Both the position numbers and the translations under genes were made by a program. Of a stretch of DNA of 52,987 nucleotides, positions 1 through 9,147 are shown one piece after another. The stretch comes from SIG291 sp045543455. GTDB taxonomy: Bacteria; Bacillota; Clostridia; Lachnospirales; Lachnospiraceae. The stretch spans positions 1-52,987 of the forward strand of contig JAZQMK010000045.1 in the NCBI GenBank assembly GCA_045543455.1, given 5' to 3'. Below the pieces are notes generated by a model that was given only the letters and a program-made list of their open reading frames with translations, was not told the DNA's origin and ran no database searches. The first letter of the stretch is position 1. Each line of letters begins with the position of its first letter.

Positions 1-66
1 AGTGCGCATACCACGGAGTGTTTTTATTCAATAGGAAAGACCTCTTTAGAGGATTTTCCTATTGGA
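1..66. repeat. Dispersed structured repeat, copy A (cut by window edge)
   Basis: These bases match 3210-3275 with only a few differences. The shared core reads GTGCGCAT, CCACGGAGTG, a T-run, TTCAATAGG, then CCTCTTTAGAGG and CCTATTG, so the right part folds as a long hairpin with an inner CCTC/GAGG stem. It lies just beyond the terminator of the ABC transporter gene. The left part lies outside the window. Confidence 0.75.
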
Positions 67-100
67 TAAAAAAGGCCCACGAACACTTCGCAGACCTTTT
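67..100 (-). terminator. Rho-independent terminator of the ABC transporter gene
   Basis: On the minus strand a ten-pair stem (74-83 with 87-96, including G-U pairs) is followed directly by six T residues. It lies 16 bases past the stop codon of the transporter gene. Confidence 0.75.
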
Positions 101-115
101 ACATATAATATTTAA

Positions 116-2905
116 TTATCTGTTTCTAATTGCATCAATAGGTTTCTTAGATGCTATCTTCTTAACAGGTAAGAAGCTTGCCACAAACGCAACAGCTATA
201 CTTATTAAGAACAATAAAACAACCTGTCTTATACCAAATGTTAATACTGTTACTAAAATATTCAATGTCTTTCTTATAACAATATTAATAATCAATGTTA
301 ATCCTCCTACTGCTGTAGCTGATAGAACAAAATTAATCATTGCAATAATAAAACTTTCAGAGAAGAAAATTCTAAATACGTCATTACTTCTTGAACCAAT
401 GGCTCTAAGTATACCAATTTCCTGCTTCTTATAGGTAACACTAGTTGCAATGAAATTAGCTAAAAGAATAGCCGCAAAACATGCAAAGAATACACCAATC
501 CAAAAGAATACCTTTGATAATACCTTTAACACTTCATCAATCATATCAAGTTCATATGTAACAGCACTTTGAATACTATATCTTACATCTTCATCTCTAT
601 ATGCATATTCAACTAACTTTTTCACATCTGCCCTATTCTCTGGCATAGCTGCGATTATATAATCATATTCTCCTGATGCACCTTTTTCTTCTTCTTCAAA
701 CACTTTATTCGGTACAATCATTTCTACATCATTATACTCATCCATAATAACACCAACGATTTTGTACCCGGCTTCTGTTGTAATCTCATTTGAATAATTA
801 GAGTATTTTTCTAACACTAAATCATATTCGCCAACCTTCTTTGCAAAGGCCTTTTTAGATTCCTCATCTTCAAAATCAACCTGATATTTTCCTTCATCAT
901 CTCTCATAAAGATGGCATGGTATGCTACAATTATTTCCTTTTCACCTAATGTTGTTTTTGGTCCATCTACCCAAACTATATCCTCAAACTTTGAAATCTG
1001 ATTTTCACTGGCAAATCTCCACGCATTAACATCTACTGAATTATCAGATGTTCTATACCAGTAATTATTATTTCTTGTATAGGTTGTAATTATATTTTGG
1101 TCAATGTACTTTTTCATCTCATTTTCTGTAACAATAGCCACTGATGCTAATCCGCTTGTTGCTTCGTACGAAAATTCTGACATTAATGCATATCTGAGTA
1201 ACTCTTCTGCGTTAGAACGATAGTCCTTAACTTCCATCATAGGTTTATATCTTTCAAAATCCAGCTTAGTATCTACAATACCAACAATAGTATACTCTGT
1301 TTCCTGTATATACACTGTCTTTCCTAATAAATCTTCATATTTTTCAATGCTTTCATATTGGTCCGCTGAATCATACTCATTATATTTACCTTCTTCACTA
1401 AATATTAATTCAAGCTCCCTATATCCACACTTTTCAAAAGTCATATATGCATATTTACTAATTGTAATTTCATTATCCTTACTTGGAAGCTTACCTGCAA
1501 GTATCTCATACTCAAAATTTTTAAGGTCCTTTTCATTAACACTTGCTATACCGTTAAAATGATTCATATAAATATTAAATTCAAAATCAATCTTTTCATC
1601 TTTAGATATTTTTGACCAGTCAACACTTCGCTCTATGCTACCATTCTCAACATTTATAACAGGTACAAAATCCATACCAAGTTCTGCTTCTACTGTTTCC
1701 AAATCAGACTGTTTAATACCTGTCTGCCATGAATTGTAATATGCAAATGTTCCTGTACCTTCCTTTACACTTTTCATCAGAGAAGCTACTTTTACATTAC
1801 TGTCTATCAACGAATTCGTACATGTTTTTATATGATTATATGAGCCAAATGTATCCGCAAGTCCAAACAAACCAAAGGCTATACACGAAAGCAATATTGT
1901 AAATACAAGTCTTATTTTCTTATATTTTAATGCACTTGCACCAATCTTGAATGCCGATTTTAAAGGCAACTTTGACTTTATAGTCTTGAACGGACTATTA
2001 TCTTCATATATTATTCTGTCGTGATTTGTTTCAACAAATTTTTTAGCAAATTTAGTCTTTCTGCCTATTACAATCTGAGCACTGTTCTCCTGAATTTTAT
2101 CTATATACTCATTAATCTGTATTCTGTCTTCCTCTGTAAGATGATATCCGGCAGCAACCTCAATTGTATCACCCACAAAATTAAGTCCCTGATAGATTTC
2201 ATCATAAGAAAGTACTTCATCTGTTGAGTTATCAATTGTTTCCACATCACTGATAACATTACCATCTGAAAGTTCTATAATTCTGTCAGCATATAACTCT
2301 GAAAATTCTCTATCATGAGATACTATTATAACTAATTTATCTTTTGAAAGTTTCTTCAAAGTATCAAATATTTGACGGCCTGTATTTGAATCCAACGCTC
2401 CTGTTGGTTCGTCCGCCATAATTATCTGTGGATTTTTTACTAAAGCTCTTGCTATAGCAACTCTTTGCTTTTGTCCTCCTGATAATTCATTAGGCTTTCT
2501 GTTTCCGTAGCCCGCTAAATCTACTTCTTCTAATATTTTGTTAATCTCTTCGTCTGTGGCTTTACGACCTTGCAATTCTAAAGCAAGGGCAATATTGGCA
2601 CCTACTGTAAATTCTTCAAGAATATTGTATTCTTGAAATATGAAACCTACATATGTATTACGGTATGAATCAAAATCACCTTGTTTGAAATCCTTAGATG
2701 AAACATTCTTTATTAAAATCTCACCGCCATCATACTTATCCAAGCCACCCAACAAGTTAAGTAATGTGGATTTACCGCTTCCTGATTTACCTAGTAAAAA
2801 TACCATACCCTTTTCCGGGAACTTTAACGACACCTTATTAAGCGCTACTACAGGCTGCCCTTTTTTAGGCTTATACACCTTATAGAGTTCTCTCGTCTCT
2901 AACAT
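116..2905 (-). CDS. ABC transporter, ATPase fused to FtsX/MacB-type permease
   Basis: One polypeptide of 929 residues holds a complete ABC ATPase at the N-terminus and an FtsX-type permease behind it. Visible ATPase motifs are Walker A GKSGSGKST at residues 39-47, the signature LSGGQKQRVAIARAL, Walker B IIMADEPTGALD and the switch histidine in VSHD. One membrane helix follows near residues 333-352, then a large extracytoplasmic domain of roughly 400 residues, then three helices in the last 130 residues, the usual MacB/LolE layout. Members of this family move peptides or lipoproteins or act in antibiotic resistance; the substrate cannot be told. The start has an ideal AAGGAGG site. It has its own promoter and terminator and no partner membrane-fusion gene beside it. 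Confidence 0.93.
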   Translation of the reverse strand: MLETRELYKVYKPKKGQPVVALNKVSLKFPEKGMVFLLGKSGSGKSTLLNLLGGLDKYDGGEILIKNVSSKDFKQGDFDSYRNTYVGFIFQEYNILEEFTVGANIALALELQGRKATDEEINKILEEVDLAGYGNRKPNELSGGQKQRVAIARALVKNPQIIMADEPTGALDSNTGRQIFDTLKKLSKDKLVIIVSHDREFSELYADRIIELSDGNVISDVETIDNSTDEVLSYDEIYQGLNFVGDTIEVAAGYHLTEEDRIQINEYIDKIQENSAQIVIGRKTKFAKKFVETNHDRIIYEDNSPFKTIKSKLPLKSAFKIGASALKYKKIRLVFTILLSCIAFGLFGLADTFGSYNHIKTCTNSLIDSNVKVASLMKSVKEGTGTFAYYNSWQTGIKQSDLETVEAELGMDFVPVINVENGSIERSVDWSKISKDEKIDFEFNIYMNHFNGIASVNEKDLKNFEYEILAGKLPSKDNEITISKYAYMTFEKCGYRELELIFSEEGKYNEYDSADQYESIEKYEDLLGKTVYIQETEYTIVGIVDTKLDFERYKPMMEVKDYRSNAEELLRYALMSEFSYEATSGLASVAIVTENEMKKYIDQNIITTYTRNNNYWYRTSDNSVDVNAWRFASENQISKFEDIVWVDGPKTTLGEKEIIVAYHAIFMRDDEGKYQVDFEDEESKKAFAKKVGEYDLVLEKYSNYSNEITTEAGYKIVGVIMDEYNDVEMIVPNKVFEEEEKGASGEYDYIIAAMPENRADVKKLVEYAYRDEDVRYSIQSAVTYELDMIDEVLKVLSKVFFWIGVFFACFAAILLANFIATSVTYKKQEIGILRAIGSRSNDVFRIFFSESFIIAMINFVLSATAVGGLTLIINIVIRKTLNILVTVLTFGIRQVVLLFLISIAVAFVASFLPVKKIASKKPIDAIRNR

Positions 2906-2948
2906 AATTTTTTCCTCCTTACTGTACTACTGCAAATAGTACATTGCT

Positions 2949-2977
2949 ATTCTACCACAGTAAATCAAATACATCAA
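2949..2977 (-). promoter_or_regulatory. SigA-type promoter of the ABC transporter
   Basis: On the minus strand TTGATG (2972-2977) and TAGAAT (2949-2954) are 17 bases apart, 44 bases before the start codon. Confidence 0.7.
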
Positions 2978-2998
2978 TACTTAAATTTATTTTAATTA

Positions 2999-3024
2999 AG
3001 GAGGCAACTCACTTGTTGCCTCCT
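2999..3024. repeat. Perfect ten-pair hairpin between promoter and repeat
   Basis: AGGAGGCAAC (2999-3008) pairs with GTTGCCTCCT (3015-3024) over a six-base loop. On the minus strand it is followed by an A/T-rich stretch without a clean T-run, so it may be a second, weak terminator for the gene at 3312-5015. The rest of 2906-3311 holds the transporter promoter, the dispersed repeat and the terminator at 3276-3300; I see no real gene there. Confidence 0.5.
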
Positions 3025-3119
3025 AACTGTAACTAATTAATCTCTTATGGATTCATAATCTGTAATTACAGAAATTTGAAAAAAATTTTATAAAATGGAA
3101 CAAAGTGGACAAGTCCACT

Positions 3120-3281
3120 CTTAACTCGCAATAATTTACGTTCCTACAGGACTTGTACACTCCCAGCGCCGAGCACGGTCGCGACAGCGACATTCTTCTT
3201 ATTCGTGCGAGTGCGCATCCCACGGAGTGTTTTTGTTCAATAGGGAATACCTCTTTAGAGGGGGGCCTATTGAACAAAAAA
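3120..3281. repeat. Dispersed structured repeat, copy B (fuller copy)
   Basis: The right half repeats positions 1-66. Its hairpin is a perfect 15-pair stem (TTTTTGTTCAATAGG against its complement) around a smaller CCTC/GAGG stem. The left half, absent from the truncated copy at the window start, contains CACTCC and GAGCAC stretches able to pair with GGAGTG and GTGC further on, so the whole element can form a large folded structure. A 74-codon minus-strand reading frame runs through it (KHSVGCALARIRRMSLSRP...). From memory, similar short hypothetical proteins are scattered through Lachnospiraceae genomes, which fits a repeat rather than a gene. Confidence 0.75.
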
Positions 3282-3300
3282 GCAACTTTCGTTGCCTTTT
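3276..3300 (-). terminator. Terminator of the 567-residue membrane protein gene
   Basis: Minus-strand stem GCAAC/GTTGC closed by a GAAA tetraloop (3282-3295) is followed by six T residues and lies just past the stop codon. Confidence 0.8.
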
Positions 3301-3311
3301 ACATCATATTT

Positions 3312-5015
3312 TTATTGATTATAATATGCATTTTCGGTAATCGCATCGTATTGTATTTTGTATAGCTTCTCAACGCCGTCTGCGATTTTTTTATCCTGTT
3401 TTCCATTTGTAATATGTAATTGACCGTCACTTATATATGCCAATGATTTATCCTGTAATAAATAATACTTATTATTTTCAATATCTTCACATACAGAGGT
3501 AGCTTTATTTTTGTTATAAAGCTTTAACACACCGACCTTTTTTTCATATGTATAGTCACATAAATATGCAAATGTACCATCAAGATACTGGATATAATCT
3601 GTATTGCCGCCAGGAACATATACATTAGTATCTACAACCTTTTTGTTTACACATAAGGTTCCCTTGTTATTTTCCGGAGCATAATCTCTTATATATACAA
3701 CATCATTGCTGTTTTCATAAGTTTCAACATAGGATACATTTTTTGAATATTCTTCCTTTTTACCAGTTCCTCTATTGGAAATCTTCTGTTTATAAAGAAT
3801 GGCATTTTCAACATAATATAAATGTTTTCCATTGTCGCTTATTGCATAATCAGTAACTTTAAGCGCATCTGTACCAAGTTCATAACTCATTCCATCCACG
3901 CTTATATGGTACTGATAATTACCAAACATAAGATTTGTAATATACTGCTCAAGTTCTAATTTACTCTGTACACCTAAATATTCATTAAACACTACAATAT
4001 CAAGTTTAGGCACTTGTACACTTTCATATGCAGTATATAAAATTACTTTCTCTTCATAATTGCTCTTACATATTTTCCCTATATTACCACTATATTCTTT
4101 AGACTCTTTACCATCATAATAATACATGCTTTTCAAGTCGTATTGATAGCGTGCGTCCTTATCGCTTAAAACTTCTTTTCTTAAAGTTTCACGAATCTTA
4201 TAATTATAATATTCTGGTGTTCCATTTTCTGGTGCTAATTCTCCAACCTTTGTGTCCTTAATTATATCCGTATATTTAACACTTAAGCTTTGATTAACTA
4301 TATACATAATATGTCCGTTATCATACATAATATATTGCGAAACATCATCAGCTACATTTACTGCATCCTTTGATTTATCCTTTATATAAAGGCTTCCACC
4401 ACTTATATATGCAACCTTCTTAAAATTCGGCGTATATTCTACCTGTGTTACATCAGAATCAAGCTTTGTTGCATCCTTTGAACCTGATTTATAGTATAAA
4501 TCTTTGTCTGATAAATATAAAACTTTTTTGCCCTTTTTATCTATATAGAATCTATTAACATTTTTAGCTACTAAACTACTCTCTTTTATGTTATGCGTAT
4601 GTAAAGTGTTATCTGCAATATAATATACCTTATTACCTTTTGCATTTACTTTAAAATTGCTTACATTATCTGCTATTTTTTTTCCTTCATCGTCTTTCTT
4701 AAGATTCTTATAATACAGATTATATGTTGTACCGTTAATATTATCAGAATAGAACATCTTTTTACCGTTGTCTGCCACAATAAAAACAGGTTCAATTTGC
4801 TTTGTTTCATTTTCGTACAAATTGTCGCTTATACTAACACTTTCCTTTTTAGATGGATACATAAAATTAATCTGAGAATCCTTTTGGAATACTAATATAG
4901 CAGTCCTTTTTTCACCCCTGTTTACCGCAAACATTATTATGCTCATCATTATTATACATATAAATATTGTTACTATTGCCCATATATACAGTTTCTTCTT
5001 TTCTGTTCTTGTCAT
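3312..5015 (-). CDS. Membrane-anchored protein with repeated YYI-x-D-x-x-LY strands, paralogue of 5509-7413
   Basis: The 567-residue product has a short basic N-terminus, one membrane helix at about residues 10-31 and a long extracytoplasmic part. That part is made of repeated short units with patterns such as KVYYIADNTLH, KVLYLSDKDLYY and KVAYISGGSLYI, suggestive of a beta-propeller or DUF5050-like fold. It shares order and wording of these units with the next gene upstream (for example FYSDNINGTTYNLYYKNLKK against FYSEEISGGSYDLYYRSLKK, and YTDIIKDT in both), so the two are tandem paralogues split by rnpB. Unlike its paralogue it lacks the N-terminal zinc ribbon. AAAGGAG seven bases before ATG supports the start. 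Function unknown; possibly envelope sensing or binding. Confidence 0.8.
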   Translation of the reverse strand: MTRTEKKKLYIWAIVTIFICIIMMSIIMFAVNRGEKRTAILVFQKDSQINFMYPSKKESVSISDNLYENETKQIEPVFIVADNGKKMFYSDNINGTTYNLYYKNLKKDDEGKKIADNVSNFKVNAKGNKVYYIADNTLHTHNIKESSLVAKNVNRFYIDKKGKKVLYLSDKDLYYKSGSKDATKLDSDVTQVEYTPNFKKVAYISGGSLYIKDKSKDAVNVADDVSQYIMYDNGHIMYIVNQSLSVKYTDIIKDTKVGELAPENGTPEYYNYKIRETLRKEVLSDKDARYQYDLKSMYYYDGKESKEYSGNIGKICKSNYEEKVILYTAYESVQVPKLDIVVFNEYLGVQSKLELEQYITNLMFGNYQYHISVDGMSYELGTDALKVTDYAISDNGKHLYYVENAILYKQKISNRGTGKKEEYSKNVSYVETYENSNDVVYIRDYAPENNKGTLCVNKKVVDTNVYVPGGNTDYIQYLDGTFAYLCDYTYEKKVGVLKLYNKNKATSVCEDIENNKYYLLQDKSLAYISDGQLHITNGKQDKKIADGVEKLYKIQYDAITENAYYNQ

Positions 5016-5049
5016 ATGTTTTCTCCTTTTTATATCTTACAAAGTGGCA

Positions 5050-5134
5050 CACCTCTTTGTTAAATATGATATTTACAAAAATATCACATTTAACAAAGAA
5101 GTGCTAATAAATAGCATGCTATCTATTAACACTT
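5050..5134. repeat. Two overlapping hairpins with a shared arm between rnpB and the next gene
   Basis: Inverted repeat 1 pairs 5050-5074 with about 5080-5103 (core TTTGTTAAAT). Inverted repeat 2 pairs 5098-5115 with 5117-5134 (GAAGTG-TAATA-ATAGC arms). Bases 5098-5103 belong to both, so the two folds exclude each other at the base. On the minus strand the 5117-5134 hairpin comes first and is followed by TTTGTT, so it may be the rnpB terminator. Confidence 0.6.
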
Positions 5135-5154
5135 CCATAATTAACATTTATAAC

Positions 5155-5495
5155 GAGCAAAACTATAAGCCGGGTTATGTATTAAATGATCATCTATCTA
5201 GTTTTAATGTTACCATTAAAATCAAGCGACCTACCATAAGACACAGCGGGCAACTGTATAGTCTTTAATTTGGTCTTGCTTCGAATGGGGTTTACATATG
5301 CCCTGCTGTTACCAGTCAGGCGGTAGTCTCTTAAACTGCCTTTCCACCCTTACCACATAAGTGGCGGTATATTTCTGTTGCACTAGCCTTGGAGTTGCCT
5401 CCACCGGATGTTATCCGGCATCCTGCCCTGTGAAGCCCGGACTTTCCTCACCTGCTACCTTTCGGTATATGCAGCCGCGATCATCTGTCTTACTC
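5155..5495 (-). ncRNA. rnpB: RNase P RNA
   Basis: This is the catalytic RNA of RNase P, which trims tRNA 5' ends. The minus strand shows the conserved GAGGAAAGTCCGGGCTT near the 5' end, GCAAGACCAAA in the middle and CCCGGCTTATAG near the 3' end. The ends were set by the P1 helix: GAGTAAGAC (5487-5495) pairs along nine positions with GTTTTGCTC (5155-5163). The 5' end starts only 14 bases after the stop codon of the 634-residue membrane protein gene. Its promoter must therefore lie inside that coding sequence, or the RNA is processed from a joint transcript. Confidence 0.96.
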
Positions 5496-5508
5496 TATAT
5501 ACTATTTA

Positions 5509-7413
5509 TTAATTGTTATAAGAAGCTATCTTATCTGATTCTGAATAGTAATATCCATATACTGCCTGAACATCATCTGATACCTTCTTTGACTTCTTAC
5601 CATTCTTTGAGAAGAATAATGTACCATATGATTTTTCTGTGTTCCAATCACCAATATATACGATTTCTCCGTTAGGTAAGAACATTGACTTACCACCCTT
5701 AACATCGTCAGCAACCTTGATTGCCTTCTTACCGTTAAAGTACTTTAACTGACCTTCGCCCTTTTCAGCATTATAATCAACCATATAAAGAATTGTATCT
5801 TCATATACATCAAAATATGAGAATGAGCCATATGGGCAATATACATCTGTATCTACTTTCTTCTTATTCATGTATAAATCACCATATGATTTTTCTTCGT
5901 TGTAATCTGCAATGTAGATAATATCATCTGAATCTGGTAAACATGCAACTGATGCTACATCTGAAGCGATCTTATCTTTCTTGCCTGCTTTACCATTCTT
6001 AAGCTTCATTTCATATAAATCTTCATCTTCTATGAAGTAGAACTTGTCAGCCTTAGCATTAATTGCATAATCTGAAACTTTTTCTAACTCAGAAAGTAAT
6101 TCGAATGATTTCTTTCCTTGTGCTGCATAAAGCTTCACATCTGTTTCCATTAATTCCTGAATGTAATCTTCAATTTCATATACTGAATTAATATCTAATT
6201 CATCTGTAAATTTAGTAATATCAACTGTTGGTAATGAATATGATTCATATGCTGTGTATACAAATACATTCTCTTCTGTATTGCCAGTAACAATATCGCT
6301 TAAAGATTCTGTTAATACTGTTTCTTTCTTACCATCAAAGTAGCATAATTTTGAAATGCTATATTCGAATTTTTCTTCTGTGTCTTCCTGTAAAACTCTT
6401 CTACGAATTACTTCTCTTGCCTGCCAATTTGCATATCCGTCATCAGAAGATGATGGTCTTTCTTCATCCTTTAATGTATCTTTGATAATATCAGAGTACT
6501 TAGCTGTCTTCTCTTCTACTATTTCGTAAACAAAATCACCATTATCTAATACATAATAATAATCAACGTCAGAAGCTACTTTCTTTGCTTCTTTACCCTT
6601 AGCTGAGTAATATAATGTATCTCCATCCTTTAAGAATGCAATAACACTAAAGTCATCTGTATATTTTACACTTGATGCTGCACTTGAAAGCTTTTCGCCA
6701 TCTTTTTTAGCATTCTTCTTGTAGTAAAGGTCTGTTGATGAAGTTGTCTTACCATCTTCATCTGTTGTTTCTACCTTAACAAGATATAAAAGCTTCTTAC
6801 CATCTTCTGTCATATAGAATCTAGTTACATCTTCATCAATCTTTGTCTTGTCCTTTAAATTATGTGAATATAAAGAACTACCACTAATGAAATAAACTGT
6901 CTTACCATTAGGTGTAACTTCAAAGCTATCTACATCTGAAGCAATCTTTTCGCCTTCTTTTTTAGCTTTCTTTAAGCTTCTGTAGTATAAATCATATGAG
7001 CCACCTGAAATTTCTTCTGAATAGAAAATCTTAGTTGCATTATTTGTAATTACAAATGATGGTGTACCTGATTTTGATTCTCCACCATATAATTCATCTG
7101 TTACTTCGAAAGGCTTAATCTTCTTAGCATATGTAAAGCATAACTGATTGTCCTTCTTGTATAAAATCATAGATGTTCTCTTAGAACCTGAGAATATAGC
7201 TGCAATAATAACCACAACAACTACTAAAGCTAATACAGCTGCAATTCCCATAATTACAGGTTTAGATTTTTTAGAACCTGCACTCTTTTCTTTTGTGTCT
7301 TCCACAGCTGATTCTTCTACAGTTTCTGTTGATGCAGCTACTGGTTCGCCACATTCAGGACAGAAATTGTTGTCATCTTCAAACTGTGCATTACATTTTT
7401 TACATTCAATCAT
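5509..7413 (-). CDS. Zinc-ribbon membrane protein with repeated beta units, paralogue of 3312-5015
   Basis: The 634-residue product begins with a zinc ribbon (Cys 4, 7, 18 and 21, pattern CKKC...CPEC). An acidic/serine linker follows, then one membrane helix at about residues 52-74, then a long C-terminal region of repeated units such as TVYFISGSSLYS, LLYLVKVE and FYFIEDEDLYE. The zinc ribbon would face the cytoplasm and the repeat region the outside. The start was set at MIECKKC because GGAGG lies eight bases before it; the reading frame continues 13 codons upstream without a ribosome site. It has its own promoter at 7468-7496 and is followed by rnpB. Its role is not known; the ribbon may bind another protein or RNA. 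Confidence 0.85.
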   Translation of the reverse strand: MIECKKCNAQFEDDNNFCPECGEPVAASTETVEESAVEDTKEKSAGSKKSKPVIMGIAAVLALVVVVVIIAAIFSGSKRTSMILYKKDNQLCFTYAKKIKPFEVTDELYGGESKSGTPSFVITNNATKIFYSEEISGGSYDLYYRSLKKAKKEGEKIASDVDSFEVTPNGKTVYFISGSSLYSHNLKDKTKIDEDVTRFYMTEDGKKLLYLVKVETTDEDGKTTSSTDLYYKKNAKKDGEKLSSAASSVKYTDDFSVIAFLKDGDTLYYSAKGKEAKKVASDVDYYYVLDNGDFVYEIVEEKTAKYSDIIKDTLKDEERPSSSDDGYANWQAREVIRRRVLQEDTEEKFEYSISKLCYFDGKKETVLTESLSDIVTGNTEENVFVYTAYESYSLPTVDITKFTDELDINSVYEIEDYIQELMETDVKLYAAQGKKSFELLSELEKVSDYAINAKADKFYFIEDEDLYEMKLKNGKAGKKDKIASDVASVACLPDSDDIIYIADYNEEKSYGDLYMNKKKVDTDVYCPYGSFSYFDVYEDTILYMVDYNAEKGEGQLKYFNGKKAIKVADDVKGGKSMFLPNGEIVYIGDWNTEKSYGTLFFSKNGKKSKKVSDDVQAVYGYYYSESDKIASYNN

Positions 7414-7467
7414 CTTTTTTCCTCCATGTTTATTATTAGCGTTAGTACACAATCTAACTTGTACAAA

Positions 7468-7496
7468 ATTCTAACACTTTTTATATTTTTTTTCAA
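7468..7496 (-). promoter_or_regulatory. Promoter of the zinc-ribbon membrane protein
   Basis: On the minus strand TTGAAA (7491-7496) and TAGAAT (7468-7473) are 17 bases apart, with an A-rich spacer, about 54 bases before the start codon. Confidence 0.7.
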
Positions 7497-7504
7497 GTAC
7501 TTAC

Positions 7505-9127
7505 TTATATTTTAAAGCAACTTCCTCCTAAAAATTCTCTTAAAATTGAATTTTTAGGTATATCTTCACTGCTTATTCCAAGGAAATAATCTAAAAACTT
7601 TAATAATCTTTTAGCTTCAACATAATATTTTGAATCTCTGCCAACACTAAATAAAAGTGGTTCTACATATTGTTTTAAAACAGCAAGCTCATATATAAGT
7701 GCTGAGTTAAACATTGCATCTGCTTCTTCCTGGAATGGGAAAATATTTTCTTCCTCGCCTCTTCTTACTGAATCCCACATCGAAAGAGTTCTTTCTGCAT
7801 TTGAACCTCTTGTTCTTGCATCTCTTACCATTCTTCTAATTAATCTTCCGTCTGTAGTAGGAATTCTGTTATGCTCATCAATATTAAGCTGAGTAAGCGC
7901 ACTTATATAAATTTTAAATTTGCTTTCTCTTGGAAGACTGTATGAGAGCTTGTCGTTAAGACAATGAATACCTTCAATAACAAGAATATCACCTTCACCA
8001 AGTTTCTTATAATTGCCCTTATATTCCTTCTTGCCAGTCTTGAAATTAAAGGTAGGAATCTCAACCTCTTCGCCCTTTAAAAGCATATTCATGTGCTTGT
8101 TAAACAATTCAATATCTACTGCATATAAAGATTCAAAATTATAATTGCCCTTTTCGTCTAAAGGTGTTTGTTCTCTTTCTACAAAATAATCATCTACAGC
8201 TATAGGATGTGGTCTTAAACCATGTGCTCTTAACTGTATTGATAATCTGTGAGAAAATGTTGTTTTACCCGATGAACTTGGGCCTGCAATCATAATAAAT
8301 TTCTTATCTTTATTAGCTACAATCTTTTCTGCTATATCAGCAATCTGTTTTTCCTGAATAGCTTCCTGAACTAAAATAAGTTCATTAATATCACCTGAGG
8401 AAATAGCATCATTTAATGCACCTACTGTATCTACACCAAGCATTTCTCCCCATTCAGAGGATTTCTTAAGTGTTTCAAACAATTTTCTTGGTGGATTAAA
8501 TTCCGGAACACTCTTAGGATTATGTTGTGTTGGTAACTGAAGAACAAAGCCTTTATCATATTTGTGTAATTCAAAATATTTAAGGTAACCTGTTGATGGA
8601 ACCATATAACCGTAGTAATAATCCTCATAACCATTAGTATCATATAAATTAACAGTTGAAGACAGACGATATTTAAATAACTTTTCTTTATCTGGCATAC
8701 CTAATTTTGCAAATAGCTCTCTGCCTTCATTAACACCTATAGTCTTTTTATTAATTGGTAAATCAAGTTTAACAACATCTTTCATTCTTGATGCCACTCG
8801 TTTTAAAAACAGCTCATCAACTTCAAAATCTGCTTCAATTTCACAATAATAACCCTTGCTTATTGAATATAAAACTTTTACCTTTGGCGGTACAGTTTCA
8901 TCAGAAGCCACATCATATATTGCACTAAGCATCATTAAAACAAGACTTCTTCTATAGGTTTGTATACCTATATTGGAATTAGTCGTAATAAATTCAATTT
9001 TAGAATCTCTGTCAACCATATTCCCCAATTCTCTAAGCTTGCCGTCTACAGTTGCAAGCACTATTGGATAGTCGTATTCATTTTGGTGTTCTCTTGCCAA
9101 ATCTGATAATAAAACTTCATTATACAT
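7505..9127 (-). CDS. Nucleoside (uridine-type) kinase with N-terminal ThrRS-like domain
   Basis: The product (540 residues) joins an N-terminal TGS/ThrRS second-domain-like region (about residues 1-210) to a phosphoribulokinase/uridine-kinase domain. The P-loop GPSSSGKTT is at 282-290, followed by HPIAVDDYFVERE and the LVIEGIHCLND strand typical of Udk. The reaction expected is phosphorylation of a nucleoside, probably uridine or cytidine, with ATP or GTP. Such two-domain kinases are common in Clostridia and their true substrate is not settled. The start was placed at MYNEV, ten bases after GGAG; a GTG three codons upstream almost touches the ribosome site. It is the last gene of the dgt-dnaG-rpoD-trmK-nif3 cluster, 20 bases after nif3. 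Confidence 0.85.
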   Translation of the reverse strand: MYNEVLLSDLAREHQNEYDYPIVLATVDGKLRELGNMVDRDSKIEFITTNSNIGIQTYRRSLVLMMLSAIYDVASDETVPPKVKVLYSISKGYYCEIEADFEVDELFLKRVASRMKDVVKLDLPINKKTIGVNEGRELFAKLGMPDKEKLFKYRLSSTVNLYDTNGYEDYYYGYMVPSTGYLKYFELHKYDKGFVLQLPTQHNPKSVPEFNPPRKLFETLKKSSEWGEMLGVDTVGALNDAISSGDINELILVQEAIQEKQIADIAEKIVANKDKKFIMIAGPSSSGKTTFSHRLSIQLRAHGLRPHPIAVDDYFVEREQTPLDEKGNYNFESLYAVDIELFNKHMNMLLKGEEVEIPTFNFKTGKKEYKGNYKKLGEGDILVIEGIHCLNDKLSYSLPRESKFKIYISALTQLNIDEHNRIPTTDGRLIRRMVRDARTRGSNAERTLSMWDSVRRGEEENIFPFQEEADAMFNSALIYELAVLKQYVEPLLFSVGRDSKYYVEAKRLLKFLDYFLGISSEDIPKNSILREFLGGSCFKI

Positions 9128-9147
9128 AACTTCCACGCTCCTTTTAA

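Noticed and set aside
18..434. Open frame of 138 codons on the plus strand
   Set aside because: It is antisense to the 3' end of the ABC transporter, whose membrane helices give hydrophobic shadow frames.
3053..3277. Open frame of 74 codons on the minus strand
   Set aside because: It runs through the folded dispersed repeat, lacks a ribosome site and resembles repeat-derived hypothetical proteins.
5361..5675. Plus-strand frame over the RNase P RNA
   Set aside because: The conserved RNase P RNA core explains the sequence; no ribosome site.
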